Under the pieces are notes generated by a model that did not search any database, was not told the DNA's origin, and was given only the letters and a program-made list of their open reading frames with translations. Of a DNA stretch of 64,000 nucleotides, positions 26,731-36,156 are shown piece by piece (the first letter of the stretch is position 1; every line of letters begins with the position of its first letter). The stretch covers positions 265,103 to 329,102 of the forward strand of contig NZ_CANKWO010000003.1 of NCBI RefSeq assembly GCF_947487515.1, in the 5' to 3' direction. This DNA is from an uncultured Litoreibacter sp. GTDB lineage: Bacteria; Pseudomonadota; Alphaproteobacteria; Rhodobacterales; Rhodobacteraceae. The translations under genes were made by a program, and so were the position numbers.

Positions 26731-26796
26731 TCTCTTATCCCGCTATTTCTGCCTTTATGTAGATATTGATTATAGCCACCCCGAGGGAGTTGTCAC

Positions 26797-27804
26797 ATGG
26801 CAGACGCGCAGGAACTGGTAAAAGATATTGAAGCCCTTGCGGATAAGCTAAATGCGGCCCGCGCCAGCATTGGCCAGCAGATTATCGGGCAGCAGGATGT
26901 GGTGGATTTGTCCCTGATCGCGATGCTGTCAGGCGGGCATGCGCTGTTGATGGGGCTGCCGGGTTTGGGCAAGACGCTTTTGGTGGATACTTTGTCCACT
27001 GTTATGGGGCTCAGCTCCAATCGGGTGCAATTCACGCCTGATTTGATGCCCGCTGATATTATTGGCTCCGAGGTCTTGGAGACCGCAGACGACGGCAGCC
27101 GGTCGTTTCGCTACATTGAGGGCCCTATCTTCGCACAGCTTTTGATGGCCGATGAGATCAACCGCGCCTCGCCAAGGACGCAATCGGCGCTGTTGCAGGC
27201 GATGCAGGAGCATTCCGTCACAGTCGCAGGGGTGGATCACAAGTTGCCCGCGCCTTTCCATGTGCTCGCAACGCAAAACCCGCTGGAGCAAGAAGGCACC
27301 TACCCGCTGCCGGAAGCCCAGCTGGACCGCTTCTTGCTGCAAATCAACGTCGACTACCCTGACCGCGATACGGAGCGCGACATTTTGTTGGCGACGACGG
27401 GGACGGATTGCGCGCAGGCCTCCGAGGTCTTCACCGGCGACGAGCTCCTTGCCGCGCAAACCCTTGTGCGCCGCATGCCCGTGGGCGAGGCGGTGGTGGA
27501 ACATATCCTTGATCTGGTGCGCGCTTGTCGCCCCGATGGGGCCGAGGCCACCGATCTGGTGCGGGACACCGTCGCTTGGGGCCCAGGTCCTCGGGCCGCG
27601 CAGGCCTTGATGTTGACCGTGCGTGCGCGTGCCTTGTTGCAAGGGCGTCTGGCACCTTCGTCCGACGATGTGCTGGCCTTGGCCGATCCGATATTGTCGC
27701 ACCGCATGGCCCTAAGCTTTGCCGCCCGCGCCGAAGGACGGGTGCTGTCTGACGTCATCGCTGATGTCGCCGCGCAAACCGGTCAACGGAAAGCCGCCGC
27801 GTGA
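26797..27804 (+). CDS. MoxR-family AAA+ ATPase
   Basis: 335-aa AAA+ chaperone of the MoxR group. Walker A is GLPGLGKT (residues 53-60), Walker B is LLMADEINR (115-123), sensor 1 lies in LATQNPLEQEGTYPL, and a lid domain follows. MoxR ATPases act with DUF58 and von Willebrand-type partners to mature or assemble other proteins, often at the membrane. GAGGGAG-like ribosome binding site. The DUF58 gene overlaps its stop by ATGA. It is the first gene of a four-gene operon to 33520. Confidence 0.93.
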   Translation: MADAQELVKDIEALADKLNAARASIGQQIIGQQDVVDLSLIAMLSGGHALLMGLPGLGKTLLVDTLSTVMGLSSNRVQFTPDLMPADIIGSEVLETADDGSRSFRYIEGPIFAQLLMADEINRASPRTQSALLQAMQEHSVTVAGVDHKLPAPFHVLATQNPLEQEGTYPLPEAQLDRFLLQINVDYPDRDTERDILLATTGTDCAQASEVFTGDELLAAQTLVRRMPVGEAVVEHILDLVRACRPDGAEATDLVRDTVAWGPGPRAAQALMLTVRARALLQGRLAPSSDDVLALADPILSHRMALSFAARAEGRVLSDVIADVAAQTGQRKAAA

Positions 27805-28706
27805 ATCAATCCTCCCCGACAGATCAGGCCGCGACGCCCGCAAGCCTAAGGCACCGCGCCGAGGCGCACGCCAGTGCCTTTCCGCCGCTTTTGGCGCAGG
27901 CCGAGCATTTGGCCGCGACGGTTCTGCTGGGGGAGCATGGCCGCAAACGCGCGGGCATGGGGGATGAATTCTGGCAGTACCGCCCGACACAACACGGCGA
28001 CGGGCTGCGCGATGTGGATTGGCGCCGCTCCGCGCGGTCGGATGCAACCTTTGTGCGTCAAAAGGAATGGCAGGCGGCGCAATCGGTGATGCTTTGGGTC
28101 GATGACGCGATGTCGATGTCATTCGCGGGAGGGAAGGATTGCCCGACGAAAGGCCACCGCGCTCGGGTGATTGCCATGGCGTTATGTGTGTTGCTCAACA
28201 AAGGTGGCGAACGTTTCGGCCTTGCGGATCGCGGCACGCCGCCGCGTCGGGGCGAGGGGCAGCTTGCCCGCATCGCCGGTCATTTGATGAATGCACAGGG
28301 CGCGGCGGAATATGGGGCCCCCAACGCGCGGGTGTTGCCTGCGGGGTCGAGGGCGGTGTTCATATCCGACTTTTTGGGCGATCCCGAACGGGTCAAAGAC
28401 GCGCTGACCGCTGCCACGGATCGCGGGGTGCGCGGGGCCTTGGTGCAGGTTCTGGACCCCGACGAAGAATCCTTCCCCTACGACGGGCGCACCGTCTTCG
28501 AAAGCATGACCGGCGCGTTGAAATTCGAGACTTTGAAGGCCAATACCCTGCGCGAGGCCTATTTGAATCGTCTCGCGGCCCGCAAGGCCCTGTTGCAAGA
28601 TCTGGCCCGAAAGACCGGCTGGCGCTACATGTGCCACCATACCAATGATCCTGCCGCCAAGTCGCTGTTGTGGCTTTATCAATCCTTGGAGCGCGGCGCG
28701 TCATGA
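27801..28706 (+). CDS. DUF58 domain-containing protein (MoxR partner)
   Basis: 301-aa protein with the DUF58 signature DVDWRRSARSDATFVRQKE (about residues 72-90) and a following vWA-like fold (LWVDDAMSMSF, a MIDAS-like D-x-S-x-S variant). DUF58 proteins are standard partners of MoxR ATPases. Start and stop both overlap the neighbouring genes by four bases, so the operon is tightly coupled. No membrane segment is seen, unlike many DUF58 proteins. Confidence 0.9.
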   Translation: MNQSSPTDQAATPASLRHRAEAHASAFPPLLAQAEHLAATVLLGEHGRKRAGMGDEFWQYRPTQHGDGLRDVDWRRSARSDATFVRQKEWQAAQSVMLWVDDAMSMSFAGGKDCPTKGHRARVIAMALCVLLNKGGERFGLADRGTPPRRGEGQLARIAGHLMNAQGAAEYGAPNARVLPAGSRAVFISDFLGDPERVKDALTAATDRGVRGALVQVLDPDEESFPYDGRTVFESMTGALKFETLKANTLREAYLNRLAARKALLQDLARKTGWRYMCHHTNDPAAKSLLWLYQSLERGAS

Positions 28707-31453
28707 TCGCAAATCTCGCCTTTACCACGCCTTTGCTACTGGTGGCTCTTGCCGCATTGCCGGTCTTGTGGTGGCTGCTGCGCGCGGTGCCGCCCGCCCC
28801 TGTCAAACGCCGCTTTCCTGGGATCGCATTGCTGTTGGGGCTCACGGACGACGACACCCAAACCGACACAACCCCTTGGTGGCTGCTGATGCTGCGCATG
28901 CTCGCCGTTGCGGCCTTCATTGTCGGTTTTGCAGGCCCCGTCCTGAATCCCGAAAAGGACCGCGCAGGCAGCGGCCCGCTGTTGATCGCAATGGACGGGT
29001 CTTGGGCCAGTGCGCGCGATTGGCCCGCGCGCATAGCCCGTGTCGAGGATCTGCTGGCCGAGGCCGCCAGACAAGCCCGTCCCGCGGCCATTGCCATTCT
29101 GAGTGACCCGCAGTCTGGGGCGTTGAGTTTTCAATCTGCCGATGCTGTCGCTGCGACGCTCAAGGGAATTCAACCACGGGCATGGCAGCCGGACGCAGCG
29201 GGTCTGCAGGCATGGATAACCCGTTTGGGGGACGCAGACTTCGAGACGGTCTGGTTCTCCGACGGCCTAGAACATGATAGCCGTGCAGGGCTGTTGGCCG
29301 CTTTTGAGGCGAGAGGGGCCGTCACCGTAGTGGAGACCGCGCGCCCTGTCTTTGCGTTGAAGCCAGCCGTCTTCCAAGACGGCCGCATTTCGATAACGGC
29401 GCTGCGCAGCCCTGCAGCCTCTGCGCAGGAGGTGACGCTCTTAGCAGTTGGTCCCGATCCCAATGGGGCCGAGCAGACATTGGCCACAGGCACCGCTGCT
29501 TTCGCCATCGGGGCGATGCAGGCCGAAGTGCTGCTGGACCTCCCGTCGCAGTTGCGCAACCGCGTCAATCGCTTTGAGGTGCAAGGCACGCGGTCCGCCG
29601 GTGCTGTCACTTTGACCGATGATGCGTTGAAGCGCCGCGAGGTCGGACTGCTGTCTGGGCGCGACGACCAAGAGGCGCAAGACCTGTTGTCACCGCTGTA
29701 CTACTTGAACAAAGCTTTGGTTCCCACGGCCGATCTGATCGAGGGCACCTTGCAAGATATGTTGCTGGCCAGCCCTGACGTGCTGATGTTGGCAGATGTG
29801 GCGACGGTCTCTGACGCAGAGCGCGACGCGCTTTTGGATTGGGTGGATGAAGGTGGCATGCTGGTCCGTTTCGCGGGGCCGCGTACCGCCGCTGCCGACA
29901 TAGAACGCCGCGATCCTTTGATGCCTGTGCGCCTGCGTGCGGGCGGGCGCAGCGTTGGCGGGGCAATGTCTTGGGGAGAGCCGAAAGCCCTGCGCGCCTT
30001 CACCCGCGACAGCCCTTTCTTCGGGTTGGATGTGCCGGATGATGTGCAAGTGAGGTCTCAGGTTGTGGCCCAGCCCGATCCCGATCTCGCCGCCCGCACG
30101 ATTGCCTCTTTGGCCGATGGCACGCCTTTGGTGACGCGCAAATCAATCGGCGATGGTCAGGTCATTTTGTTCCACGTCACAGCAAATGCCGAATGGTCGA
30201 CCCTGCCTTTGTCGGGGCTGTTTGTGCAGATGTTGGAACGTCTCGCGATTTCCACGCGTCCCGCAGAGATCGCGCCGGACGATCTGATTGGTACCACTTG
30301 GGTGGCGGAAGAAACCCTCGATGCTTTCGGGGTGGTGCGCGATGCTGGAAACCTTGCGGGCGTCGCCGGTGAAAAACTGGCAGGTGCCGCGATCAACGCG
30401 GAGCTGCCGCCGGGTCTATATGCCGGAGGCGACCGCCGGATTGCTTTGAATGTCATGTCGGCGGATGCGACAGTTGCCCCAGCGGTCTGGCCTGCCGGCA
30501 CACCTGTCGAAGGGCTGACAATCGCGCAAGAGACCCCCTTGATGGGCACGCTATTGTCATTGGCTTTGGGGCTTCTTTTGGTGGATATCCTCGCGTCCTT
30601 GGCCCTGTCAGGAAAGCTGCGCGGTGGCGTGACCGCCGCTGTTGTGGTGATGGCCGCCGCGGTCGCTGCCCTGCCGGAACACGCCGCCGCGCAAGAAGAC
30701 AGCCGCGCATTGGAGGCCACATCCGAGGTTGTTTTGGCCTATGTAAAAACCGGTGATGCCAAACTGGATCAAGTGTCGGACGAGGGGCTTCGCGGGTTGT
30801 CGTTAAGCCTGTTCAGGCGCACTTCGGTGGAGCCAGCCGACCCCATAGCGGTCGACCTGGAGGAAGATGAGCTATCGTTTTTCCCGATCCTGTATTGGCC
30901 GATTATCGAAAGCCAGCCGACCCCATCCCCGCAAGCCTACGCGAAGCTAAATCGCTATCTGCGGACCGGCGGCATGATCTTGTTCGACACGCGCGATGGC
31001 AATATCGGCGGCTTTGGCGCGTCCACGCCGCTTGGTCGTAAACTGCAGGCTTTGGCGGCACCGCTGGATATTCCTGCGCTGGAGCCGATCCCGCAAGACC
31101 ATGTGCTGACCCGTACCTTCTATCTGTTGCAGGATTTCCCGGGCCGGTTCACGTCGCGCGATATCTGGGTGGAGGCGGCACCCGCGACCGCCGAAGCCGT
31201 GGAGGGCTTGCCCTTTCGTGACCTGAATGACGGGGTGACACCGGTTTTGATCGGCGGCAACGATTGGGCAGCGGCTTGGGCGCGCGACGAACGTGGCAAC
31301 CCGCGCTATCCGGTTGGTCGCGGGTTCGCAGGGGAACGCCAGCGCGAGTTGGCCATTCGGTTTGGGGTGAATGTTGTGATGCATGTGCTCACCGGAAACT
31401 ATAAGTCGGATCAGGTCCATGTGCCGGCTCTGCTCGAACGGTTGGGAAACTAG
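28703..31453 (+). CDS. BatA/DUF4159 domain-containing membrane protein
   Basis: 916-aa membrane protein. The N-terminal BatA-type region has two helices (about residues 5-27 and 57-77; AFTTPLLLVALAALPVLWW). A long periplasmic part follows, with a glutamine-amidotransferase-like fold region around 270-420. Two more hydrophobic segments lie near 612-655. The C-terminal DUF4159 domain (about 670-916) contains YWPIIESQPTPSPQA and GGMILFDTRDG. Such proteins accompany MoxR/DUF58 in alphaproteobacteria. The start at 28703 overlaps the DUF58 stop. Exact role unknown; an envelope assembly or stress role is inferred. Confidence 0.87.
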   Translation: MIANLAFTTPLLLVALAALPVLWWLLRAVPPAPVKRRFPGIALLLGLTDDDTQTDTTPWWLLMLRMLAVAAFIVGFAGPVLNPEKDRAGSGPLLIAMDGSWASARDWPARIARVEDLLAEAARQARPAAIAILSDPQSGALSFQSADAVAATLKGIQPRAWQPDAAGLQAWITRLGDADFETVWFSDGLEHDSRAGLLAAFEARGAVTVVETARPVFALKPAVFQDGRISITALRSPAASAQEVTLLAVGPDPNGAEQTLATGTAAFAIGAMQAEVLLDLPSQLRNRVNRFEVQGTRSAGAVTLTDDALKRREVGLLSGRDDQEAQDLLSPLYYLNKALVPTADLIEGTLQDMLLASPDVLMLADVATVSDAERDALLDWVDEGGMLVRFAGPRTAAADIERRDPLMPVRLRAGGRSVGGAMSWGEPKALRAFTRDSPFFGLDVPDDVQVRSQVVAQPDPDLAARTIASLADGTPLVTRKSIGDGQVILFHVTANAEWSTLPLSGLFVQMLERLAISTRPAEIAPDDLIGTTWVAEETLDAFGVVRDAGNLAGVAGEKLAGAAINAELPPGLYAGGDRRIALNVMSADATVAPAVWPAGTPVEGLTIAQETPLMGTLLSLALGLLLVDILASLALSGKLRGGVTAAVVVMAAAVAALPEHAAAQEDSRALEATSEVVLAYVKTGDAKLDQVSDEGLRGLSLSLFRRTSVEPADPIAVDLEEDELSFFPILYWPIIESQPTPSPQAYAKLNRYLRTGGMILFDTRDGNIGGFGASTPLGRKLQALAAPLDIPALEPIPQDHVLTRTFYLLQDFPGRFTSRDIWVEAAPATAEAVEGLPFRDLNDGVTPVLIGGNDWAAAWARDERGNPRYPVGRGFAGERQRELAIRFGVNVVMHVLTGNYKSDQVHVPALLERLGN

Positions 31454-31456
31454 CAT

Positions 31457-33520
31457 ATGGATGTGATTTTCGACCCTCTGATTCCTTGGCCGGCGATCTA
31501 TGGCGCGGCCGCATTCTCTGGGCTGCTTATACTTCTTGCCATCTGGCGGCGGCTAAGCGGGTGGTGGTTGCGTGGGCCGGCATTGGTGGTGCTGCTGGTG
31601 GGGGTGATGAACCCGTCGTTGCAAGATGAGGACCGCGACCCGCTGACGGATATTGTGGTGATGGTCGTGGATGAAACCGCATCACAGCGCCTGTCGGATC
31701 GCGAAAGCCAGACGGCGCAGGCGGTGGCGGGAATGAGCCGCGACATTGCTGCGCGCGGGATGGAGCTGCGCAGGGTCACTGTGCCGGACGGGCAGGGGGA
31801 TGCAGGCACCGAGGTGATGCGCGCCCTCACGGATGTTCTCAGCGAGGAGCCGAAGTCACGCATCGCGGGAACCATATTGATCACTGACGGCCAGCTGCAT
31901 GATGCCCAACGTGCCCCAGCACTTGAGGCGCCTTTGCATACGCTGCTGACCGGACGGGCGACTGATTGGGATCGCCGCCTGATCGTCAAGAATGCTCCCG
32001 CCTTTGCGATCCTTGATGAGGAAATCACCCTCACTTTGCGTATTGAGGATCAAGGTCGGGTGCCGCAAGGCACGCCTGCGCGGGCCAGCCTGTCCATTGC
32101 AATCGACGGCGCTGCTCCGCAGACTTTCCAAGTCCCCACGGGCGAGGATCTGGAGCTGCCTTTGACCCTGCCTCATGGGGGGCTCAATGTGCTGCAATTC
32201 ACCGTTGCCGCGGACGACACCGAGCTGACCGACCGCAACAACTCGGCCGTTGTTCAGATCAACGGTGTGCGTGACCGTTTGCGCGTTTTGCTGGTCTCCG
32301 GCGAGCCCCACGCAGGCGAGCGCACATGGCGCAATCTGCTCAAATCCGACAGTGCGGTGGATCTTGTGCATTTCACCATTCTGCGCCCGCCCGAAAAGCA
32401 GGACGGGGTGCCGGTGTCCGAGCTGTCCTTGATCGCCTTCCCCACGCGCGAATTGTTTCTGGAGAAAGTGGACGAGTTCGATCTGATCATCTTTGACCGC
32501 TACAAACGGCGTGGCATTCTTCCGGCGCTCTATTTCGACAGTATCCGGCAGTATGTCGAAAACGGCGGGGCTGTGCTGGTGGCGGCGGGGCCGGATTTTG
32601 CCTCTGCGGATAGTATTTACCGCTCCCCTTTGGGCGACATCATTCCCGCCGAGCCGACAGCGCGGGTGCTGGATCAAGGCTTTACGCCGCTAATTTCCGA
32701 TCTGGGCGCACGCCATCCTGTGACCGAGGGCTTGGAGCGTTTTGCGCCGAACCCAACGGAAGACGCGGTGCCGGGCTGGGGCCGTTGGATGCGCCAGATC
32801 GAAGTAGATGCGCAGCGCGGGCAAACTGTCATGACCGGTGTGGACGACCGCCCGCTGCTGACATTGGACCGAGTGGGGGAAGGGCGCATTGCCTTGCTGG
32901 CATCAGATCAGGCGTGGCTGTGGCATCGCGGCTATGAAGGCGGCGGGCCGCAGCTGGAACTGCTGCGTCGCTTGGCGCATTGGATGATGAAAGAGCCCGA
33001 CTTGGAGGAAGAAGCCCTGACCGCAACCGCAGAGGGGCAAACGATGACCCTGACACGGCGCACGCTTGAACTGGAAACCGGTGATCTGGAAGTCACGGCA
33101 CCAGACGGGACGGTCAGCAATGTGCCGTTGGTTGAAACCTCTCCAGGGCGGTTCACGGCGACCTTTGATGGTCCGCAACAAGGCCTCTACCGTTTGAAAG
33201 AAGGGGACCTCGAAAGCGTGATTGCCCTTGGACCCGCCGCCCCGCGCGAATTCATTGAAACCATTGCATCCGGAGACAAGCTCGACGGCATAGTGAGCGC
33301 CACTCGAGGCGGCATCTTGCGGCTGGAGGAGGGCCTCCCGAACCTGCGGATGGTCGGCGAGGGCCGCAACGCAGCAGGTCGCGGCTGGATCGGGTTAACC
33401 CCGCGCAACGCCTATGTGACCACCAATGTGACCGTAACGCCGCTGTTGTCGCCATGGCTGTTTTTGCTGCTGGCCTTGGTGCTCTGTGTCGGCGCGTGGC
33501 TGCGTGAGGGGCGTCGCTAG
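31457..33520 (+). CDS. Membrane protein with glutamine-amidotransferase-like domain, MoxR operon
   Basis: 687-aa protein beginning 3 bases after the DUF4159 gene. One or two N-terminal helices (about residues 13-50) and a C-terminal helix (about 660-680, LSPWLFLLLALVLCVGAWL) frame a large periplasmic region. A vWA-like start (DIVVMVVDETASQ) and an amidotransferase-like class I segment (RDRLRVLLVSGEPHAGE, FDRYKRRGILPALYFD) are visible, without a clear catalytic Cys. Last gene of the MoxR operon. Function not established for the family. Confidence 0.8.
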   Translation: MDVIFDPLIPWPAIYGAAAFSGLLILLAIWRRLSGWWLRGPALVVLLVGVMNPSLQDEDRDPLTDIVVMVVDETASQRLSDRESQTAQAVAGMSRDIAARGMELRRVTVPDGQGDAGTEVMRALTDVLSEEPKSRIAGTILITDGQLHDAQRAPALEAPLHTLLTGRATDWDRRLIVKNAPAFAILDEEITLTLRIEDQGRVPQGTPARASLSIAIDGAAPQTFQVPTGEDLELPLTLPHGGLNVLQFTVAADDTELTDRNNSAVVQINGVRDRLRVLLVSGEPHAGERTWRNLLKSDSAVDLVHFTILRPPEKQDGVPVSELSLIAFPTRELFLEKVDEFDLIIFDRYKRRGILPALYFDSIRQYVENGGAVLVAAGPDFASADSIYRSPLGDIIPAEPTARVLDQGFTPLISDLGARHPVTEGLERFAPNPTEDAVPGWGRWMRQIEVDAQRGQTVMTGVDDRPLLTLDRVGEGRIALLASDQAWLWHRGYEGGGPQLELLRRLAHWMMKEPDLEEEALTATAEGQTMTLTRRTLELETGDLEVTAPDGTVSNVPLVETSPGRFTATFDGPQQGLYRLKEGDLESVIALGPAAPREFIETIASGDKLDGIVSATRGGILRLEEGLPNLRMVGEGRNAAGRGWIGLTPRNAYVTTNVTVTPLLSPWLFLLLALVLCVGAWLREGRR

Positions 33521-33523
33521 CGG

Positions 33524-33883
33524 CTACTTCAGGCGCACCAAATAGCTGTCGTCGGACCAGCCATGGACGCTATCGCGGGCACGAATGGTCACCTCGGTCA
33601 CGCCGTCGGGGATTTGCACACCGGACAGGGAGCGGGTGAAGGGTTGCTCGTTCTCATGGGGGTGCGCCAGCTTGCGAAAGCCCAATTCGCTGCCATCGGG
33701 CGCATGTACGGACCAGCCGTCGGCATAATGGTCCCAGCCGGTGTCAGGGTGGCTGATGGTGACGTCAAAGCTCCAGCCACTCCCGGTTTCTCGGGCGGTG
33801 ACGCGCTTGATCTCGGCTTGATCGGCGAAACTTGGTGCGGTGTGGGCGCAAAACACGAATAGGGCTGCCAATAGAGGTTTCAT
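33524..33883 (-). CDS. Small secreted hypothetical protein
   Basis: 119-aa protein with a signal peptide (MKPLLAALFVFCAHTAPSFA, cleavage about residue 20). The mature part is beta-rich and hydrophilic, with WSFDVTISHPDTGWDHYADGW and a SVHGWSDDSYLVRL end; I do not recognise an enzyme motif. The start at 33883 overlaps the stop of the upstream DUF599 gene (ATGA), so the pair is translationally coupled. The longer frame to 34078 lies inside DUF599 and is rejected. Ends 3 bases from the MoxR operon. Confidence 0.77.
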   Translation of the reverse strand: MKPLLAALFVFCAHTAPSFADQAEIKRVTARETGSGWSFDVTISHPDTGWDHYADGWSVHAPDGSELGFRKLAHPHENEQPFTRSLSGVQIPDGVTEVTIRARDSVHGWSDDSYLVRLK

Positions 33884-34608
33884 GACGTGGTCTCCTTGGT
33901 GGCTGAGGGCAAAACAGGCCCATCTAGTAAAATAGAACGCGGCAACGATGAAAACTCGCGCTGCCATATGATGAAGGTGACGGCAAATGTGGCCATGATC
34001 AAGGGCACAGGCCCCAATAACCATGCCAACGCGCCTAGTGCGTAATAGATGGCCCGCAAGCCGCGGTTGAAATTCCATGCGGCCCGAATGTTGATTTCTG
34101 CGGCTTGGGCGGCGCGGTCATAGACGCAGGGTTGCGAAATGTCATTCGGCACAGCGGCCATTACCACAGCGCAGTACCCAAACAGCCGGTTTGCCCAGAC
34201 GAACTTCAAAAACCCGTAGGTCAAGAATAGGACAACCACCAAAAGCTTGGCCTGCCACACGATGGTCGGCACTTGTGCGGTATTCAGGTCAGAGGCGGCC
34301 ATTTGGATTTTGTCGGTGTTGCCCACCATGGCCAATACGCCGCCAATGGCGATCATGCAGCCAGAGGCAAAGAACGATGTGCCCTGTCGCAGGTTGGTAA
34401 GAATGGCGGCGTCGAAAATGCGCGGCTCGCGGGTGACAAGCTGGCGCATCCATGCGCGGCGGTATTCAACCATGATAACCGTCACTGACGGGCGGGAGTT
34501 GCTGGGGTTTTCGATCCACCAACTCATAAGAACCCAGCTTACCGCGAGATGCGCAAGCGCGCCGGCGTCAAGAAGCGTCAGAAGGGTCAGGTGATCTAAT
34601 AGTGTCAT
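33880..34608 (-). CDS. DUF599 domain-containing membrane protein
   Basis: 242-aa inner membrane protein with about four hydrophobic helices. The conserved stretch YRRAWMRQLVTREPRIFDAAIL, here cited as REPRIFDAAILTNL, and FNRGLRAIYYALGALAWLLGP are DUF599 hallmarks. Function is unknown in this widespread proteobacterial family. It is translated just before the small secreted protein gene (ATGA overlap) and diverges from glcD across 91 bases that hold a strong dyad. Confidence 0.87.
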   Translation of the reverse strand: MTLLDHLTLLTLLDAGALAHLAVSWVLMSWWIENPSNSRPSVTVIMVEYRRAWMRQLVTREPRIFDAAILTNLRQGTSFFASGCMIAIGGVLAMVGNTDKIQMAASDLNTAQVPTIVWQAKLLVVVLFLTYGFLKFVWANRLFGYCAVVMAAVPNDISQPCVYDRAAQAAEINIRAAWNFNRGLRAIYYALGALAWLLGPVPLIMATFAVTFIIWQREFSSLPRSILLDGPVLPSATKETTS

Positions 34609-34652
34609 GGTGTGATGCTACCCTTGATTTGGAGGACTTGCCATGCGCATAA

Positions 34653-34675
34653 ATTGGTAATATATTTTTACCAAT
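34653..34675. promoter_or_regulatory. Perfect dyad operator ahead of glcDEF
   Basis: ATTGGTAA, seven AT-only bases, TTACCAAT: a perfect 8-bp inverted repeat of the TTGGT/ACCAA type used by FadR/GlcC/PdhR/LldR-family regulators. It lies 25-47 bases upstream of glcD, over or next to the promoter. Half-site and spacing match the site ahead of the FadR-type gene at 12414-12436. It is a strong candidate for control by a glycolate- or carboxylate-responsive regulator. Confidence 0.68.
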
Positions 34676-34699
34676 CAGCAAAAGCCGTTAGGATAACTC

Positions 34700-36142
34700 A
34701 TGGAAATGCCTGCACCGGATGCGAAAATCATGGCCAAGAAAGCCATGTTGGTAAATCGCCTGATGCAGGTGCTGCCAAAGGATGCAGTGATCCACGACGA
34801 GTTTGAGACGCGGGCCTATGAATGCGACGCGTTGACAGCCTACAAATGCCCGCCCCTATGCGCGGTGCTGCCGGCGACGACCCAAGAGGTCGCGGATGTC
34901 TTGAAGATTTGCCACGAGGAGGAGGTGCCTGTGGTGCCTCGCGGCTCCGGCACATCTTTGGCGGGTGGCGCATTGCCCACCGCCGATTGCGTGATCCTTG
35001 GGGTGGCCAAGCTCAACGACGTTTTGGAAACCAACTATGACGACCGCTACATCCGCGTTCAAACCGGTCGCACAAATCTATCTGTGACAGGGGCGGTCGA
35101 AGAGCAGGGGTTTTTCTACGCCCCAGACCCGTCCTCGCAGCTGGCTTGCGCAATCGCGGGAAACATCGCGATGAACTCAGGCGGGGCGCATTGCCTGAAA
35201 TACGGGGTGACGACCAACAACCTGCTTGGCGTAACCATGGTGCAGATGGACGGCACGGTGATCGAAATCGGTGGCGCCCATCTGGACGCCGCGGGCTATG
35301 ACTATCTGGGTCTCATCTGCGGGTCGGAAGGTCAAATGGGGGTGGTGACCGAAGCCACTTTGCGCATCTTGCGCAAACCCGAAGGGGCGCGGCCGGTTTT
35401 GATCGGATTTGACGACAACGAGGTCGCAGGGGCCTGCGTGGCGGATATTATCAAGGCCGGTGTGCTGCCTGTTGCGATTGAGTTCATGGACCGCCCCGTC
35501 ATTCGCGCCACGGAGGCCTTCGCGCAGGCGGGCTACCCCGATTGCGAGGCCCTGCTGATCGTGGAAGTGGAGGGCGCGCCGCAAGAAATTGATAGCCAAC
35601 TTGCCAAAATTACCGCCATCGCCCGCAAACATAAACCGGTGGAGCTGCGCGAAAGCACCTCGGCCGAGGAAAGCGCCAAAATCTGGCTGGGCCGAAAGTC
35701 GGCCTTCGGGGCGATGGGGCAGATCAACGACTACATGTGTCTGGATGGCACGATCCCTGTCTCGGAGCTGCCTTATGTTTTGAAACGGATAGGCGAGTTG
35801 TCCAAGCAATACGGGCTGGATGTGGGCAATGTGTTTCACGCAGGCGACGGCAATATGCATCCGTTGATCCTGTTCAACGCCAATAAAGAGGGCGATCTTG
35901 AACTCTGTGAAGCCTTGGGGGCGGACATCCTGCGGCTTTGTGTTGAGGTCGGTGGCTGCCTGACTGGCGAGCACGGGGTGGGGATCGAGAAGCGCGATCT
36001 GATGTATGATCAATTCACCCCTGAGGACCTTGAGGCCCAGATGAAGGTCAAGGATGTCTTCGATCCCAAGTGGTTGCTGAACCCCGCCAAAGTCTTCCCG
36101 TTGACCGCAACACAGACGCGCCGCGCGCGTCTCAGCAACTAG
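34700..36142 (+). CDS. glcD: Glycolate oxidase FAD-linked subunit GlcD
   Basis: 480-aa FAD-binding subunit of glycolate oxidase, oxidising glycolate to glyoxylate at the inner membrane. The PCMH-type FAD domain shows VPRGSGTSLAGGALP and MNSGGAHCLKYGVTTNN. The C-terminal part has FHAGDGNMHPLILFN and GGCLTGEHGVGIEKRDLM, both conserved in GlcD and D-lactate dehydrogenases. AGGA precedes the ATG. glcE follows after 14 bases and glcF after that, fixing the identity as GlcD. Confidence 0.95.
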   Translation: MEMPAPDAKIMAKKAMLVNRLMQVLPKDAVIHDEFETRAYECDALTAYKCPPLCAVLPATTQEVADVLKICHEEEVPVVPRGSGTSLAGGALPTADCVILGVAKLNDVLETNYDDRYIRVQTGRTNLSVTGAVEEQGFFYAPDPSSQLACAIAGNIAMNSGGAHCLKYGVTTNNLLGVTMVQMDGTVIEIGGAHLDAAGYDYLGLICGSEGQMGVVTEATLRILRKPEGARPVLIGFDDNEVAGACVADIIKAGVLPVAIEFMDRPVIRATEAFAQAGYPDCEALLIVEVEGAPQEIDSQLAKITAIARKHKPVELRESTSAEESAKIWLGRKSAFGAMGQINDYMCLDGTIPVSELPYVLKRIGELSKQYGLDVGNVFHAGDGNMHPLILFNANKEGDLELCEALGADILRLCVEVGGCLTGEHGVGIEKRDLMYDQFTPEDLEAQMKVKDVFDPKWLLNPAKVFPLTATQTRRARLSN

Positions 36143-36156
36143 AAGTTTGATCTGAC

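Noticed and set aside
33884-34078. Longer start for the small secreted protein
   Set aside because: It lies inside DUF599 and would bury the signal peptide.
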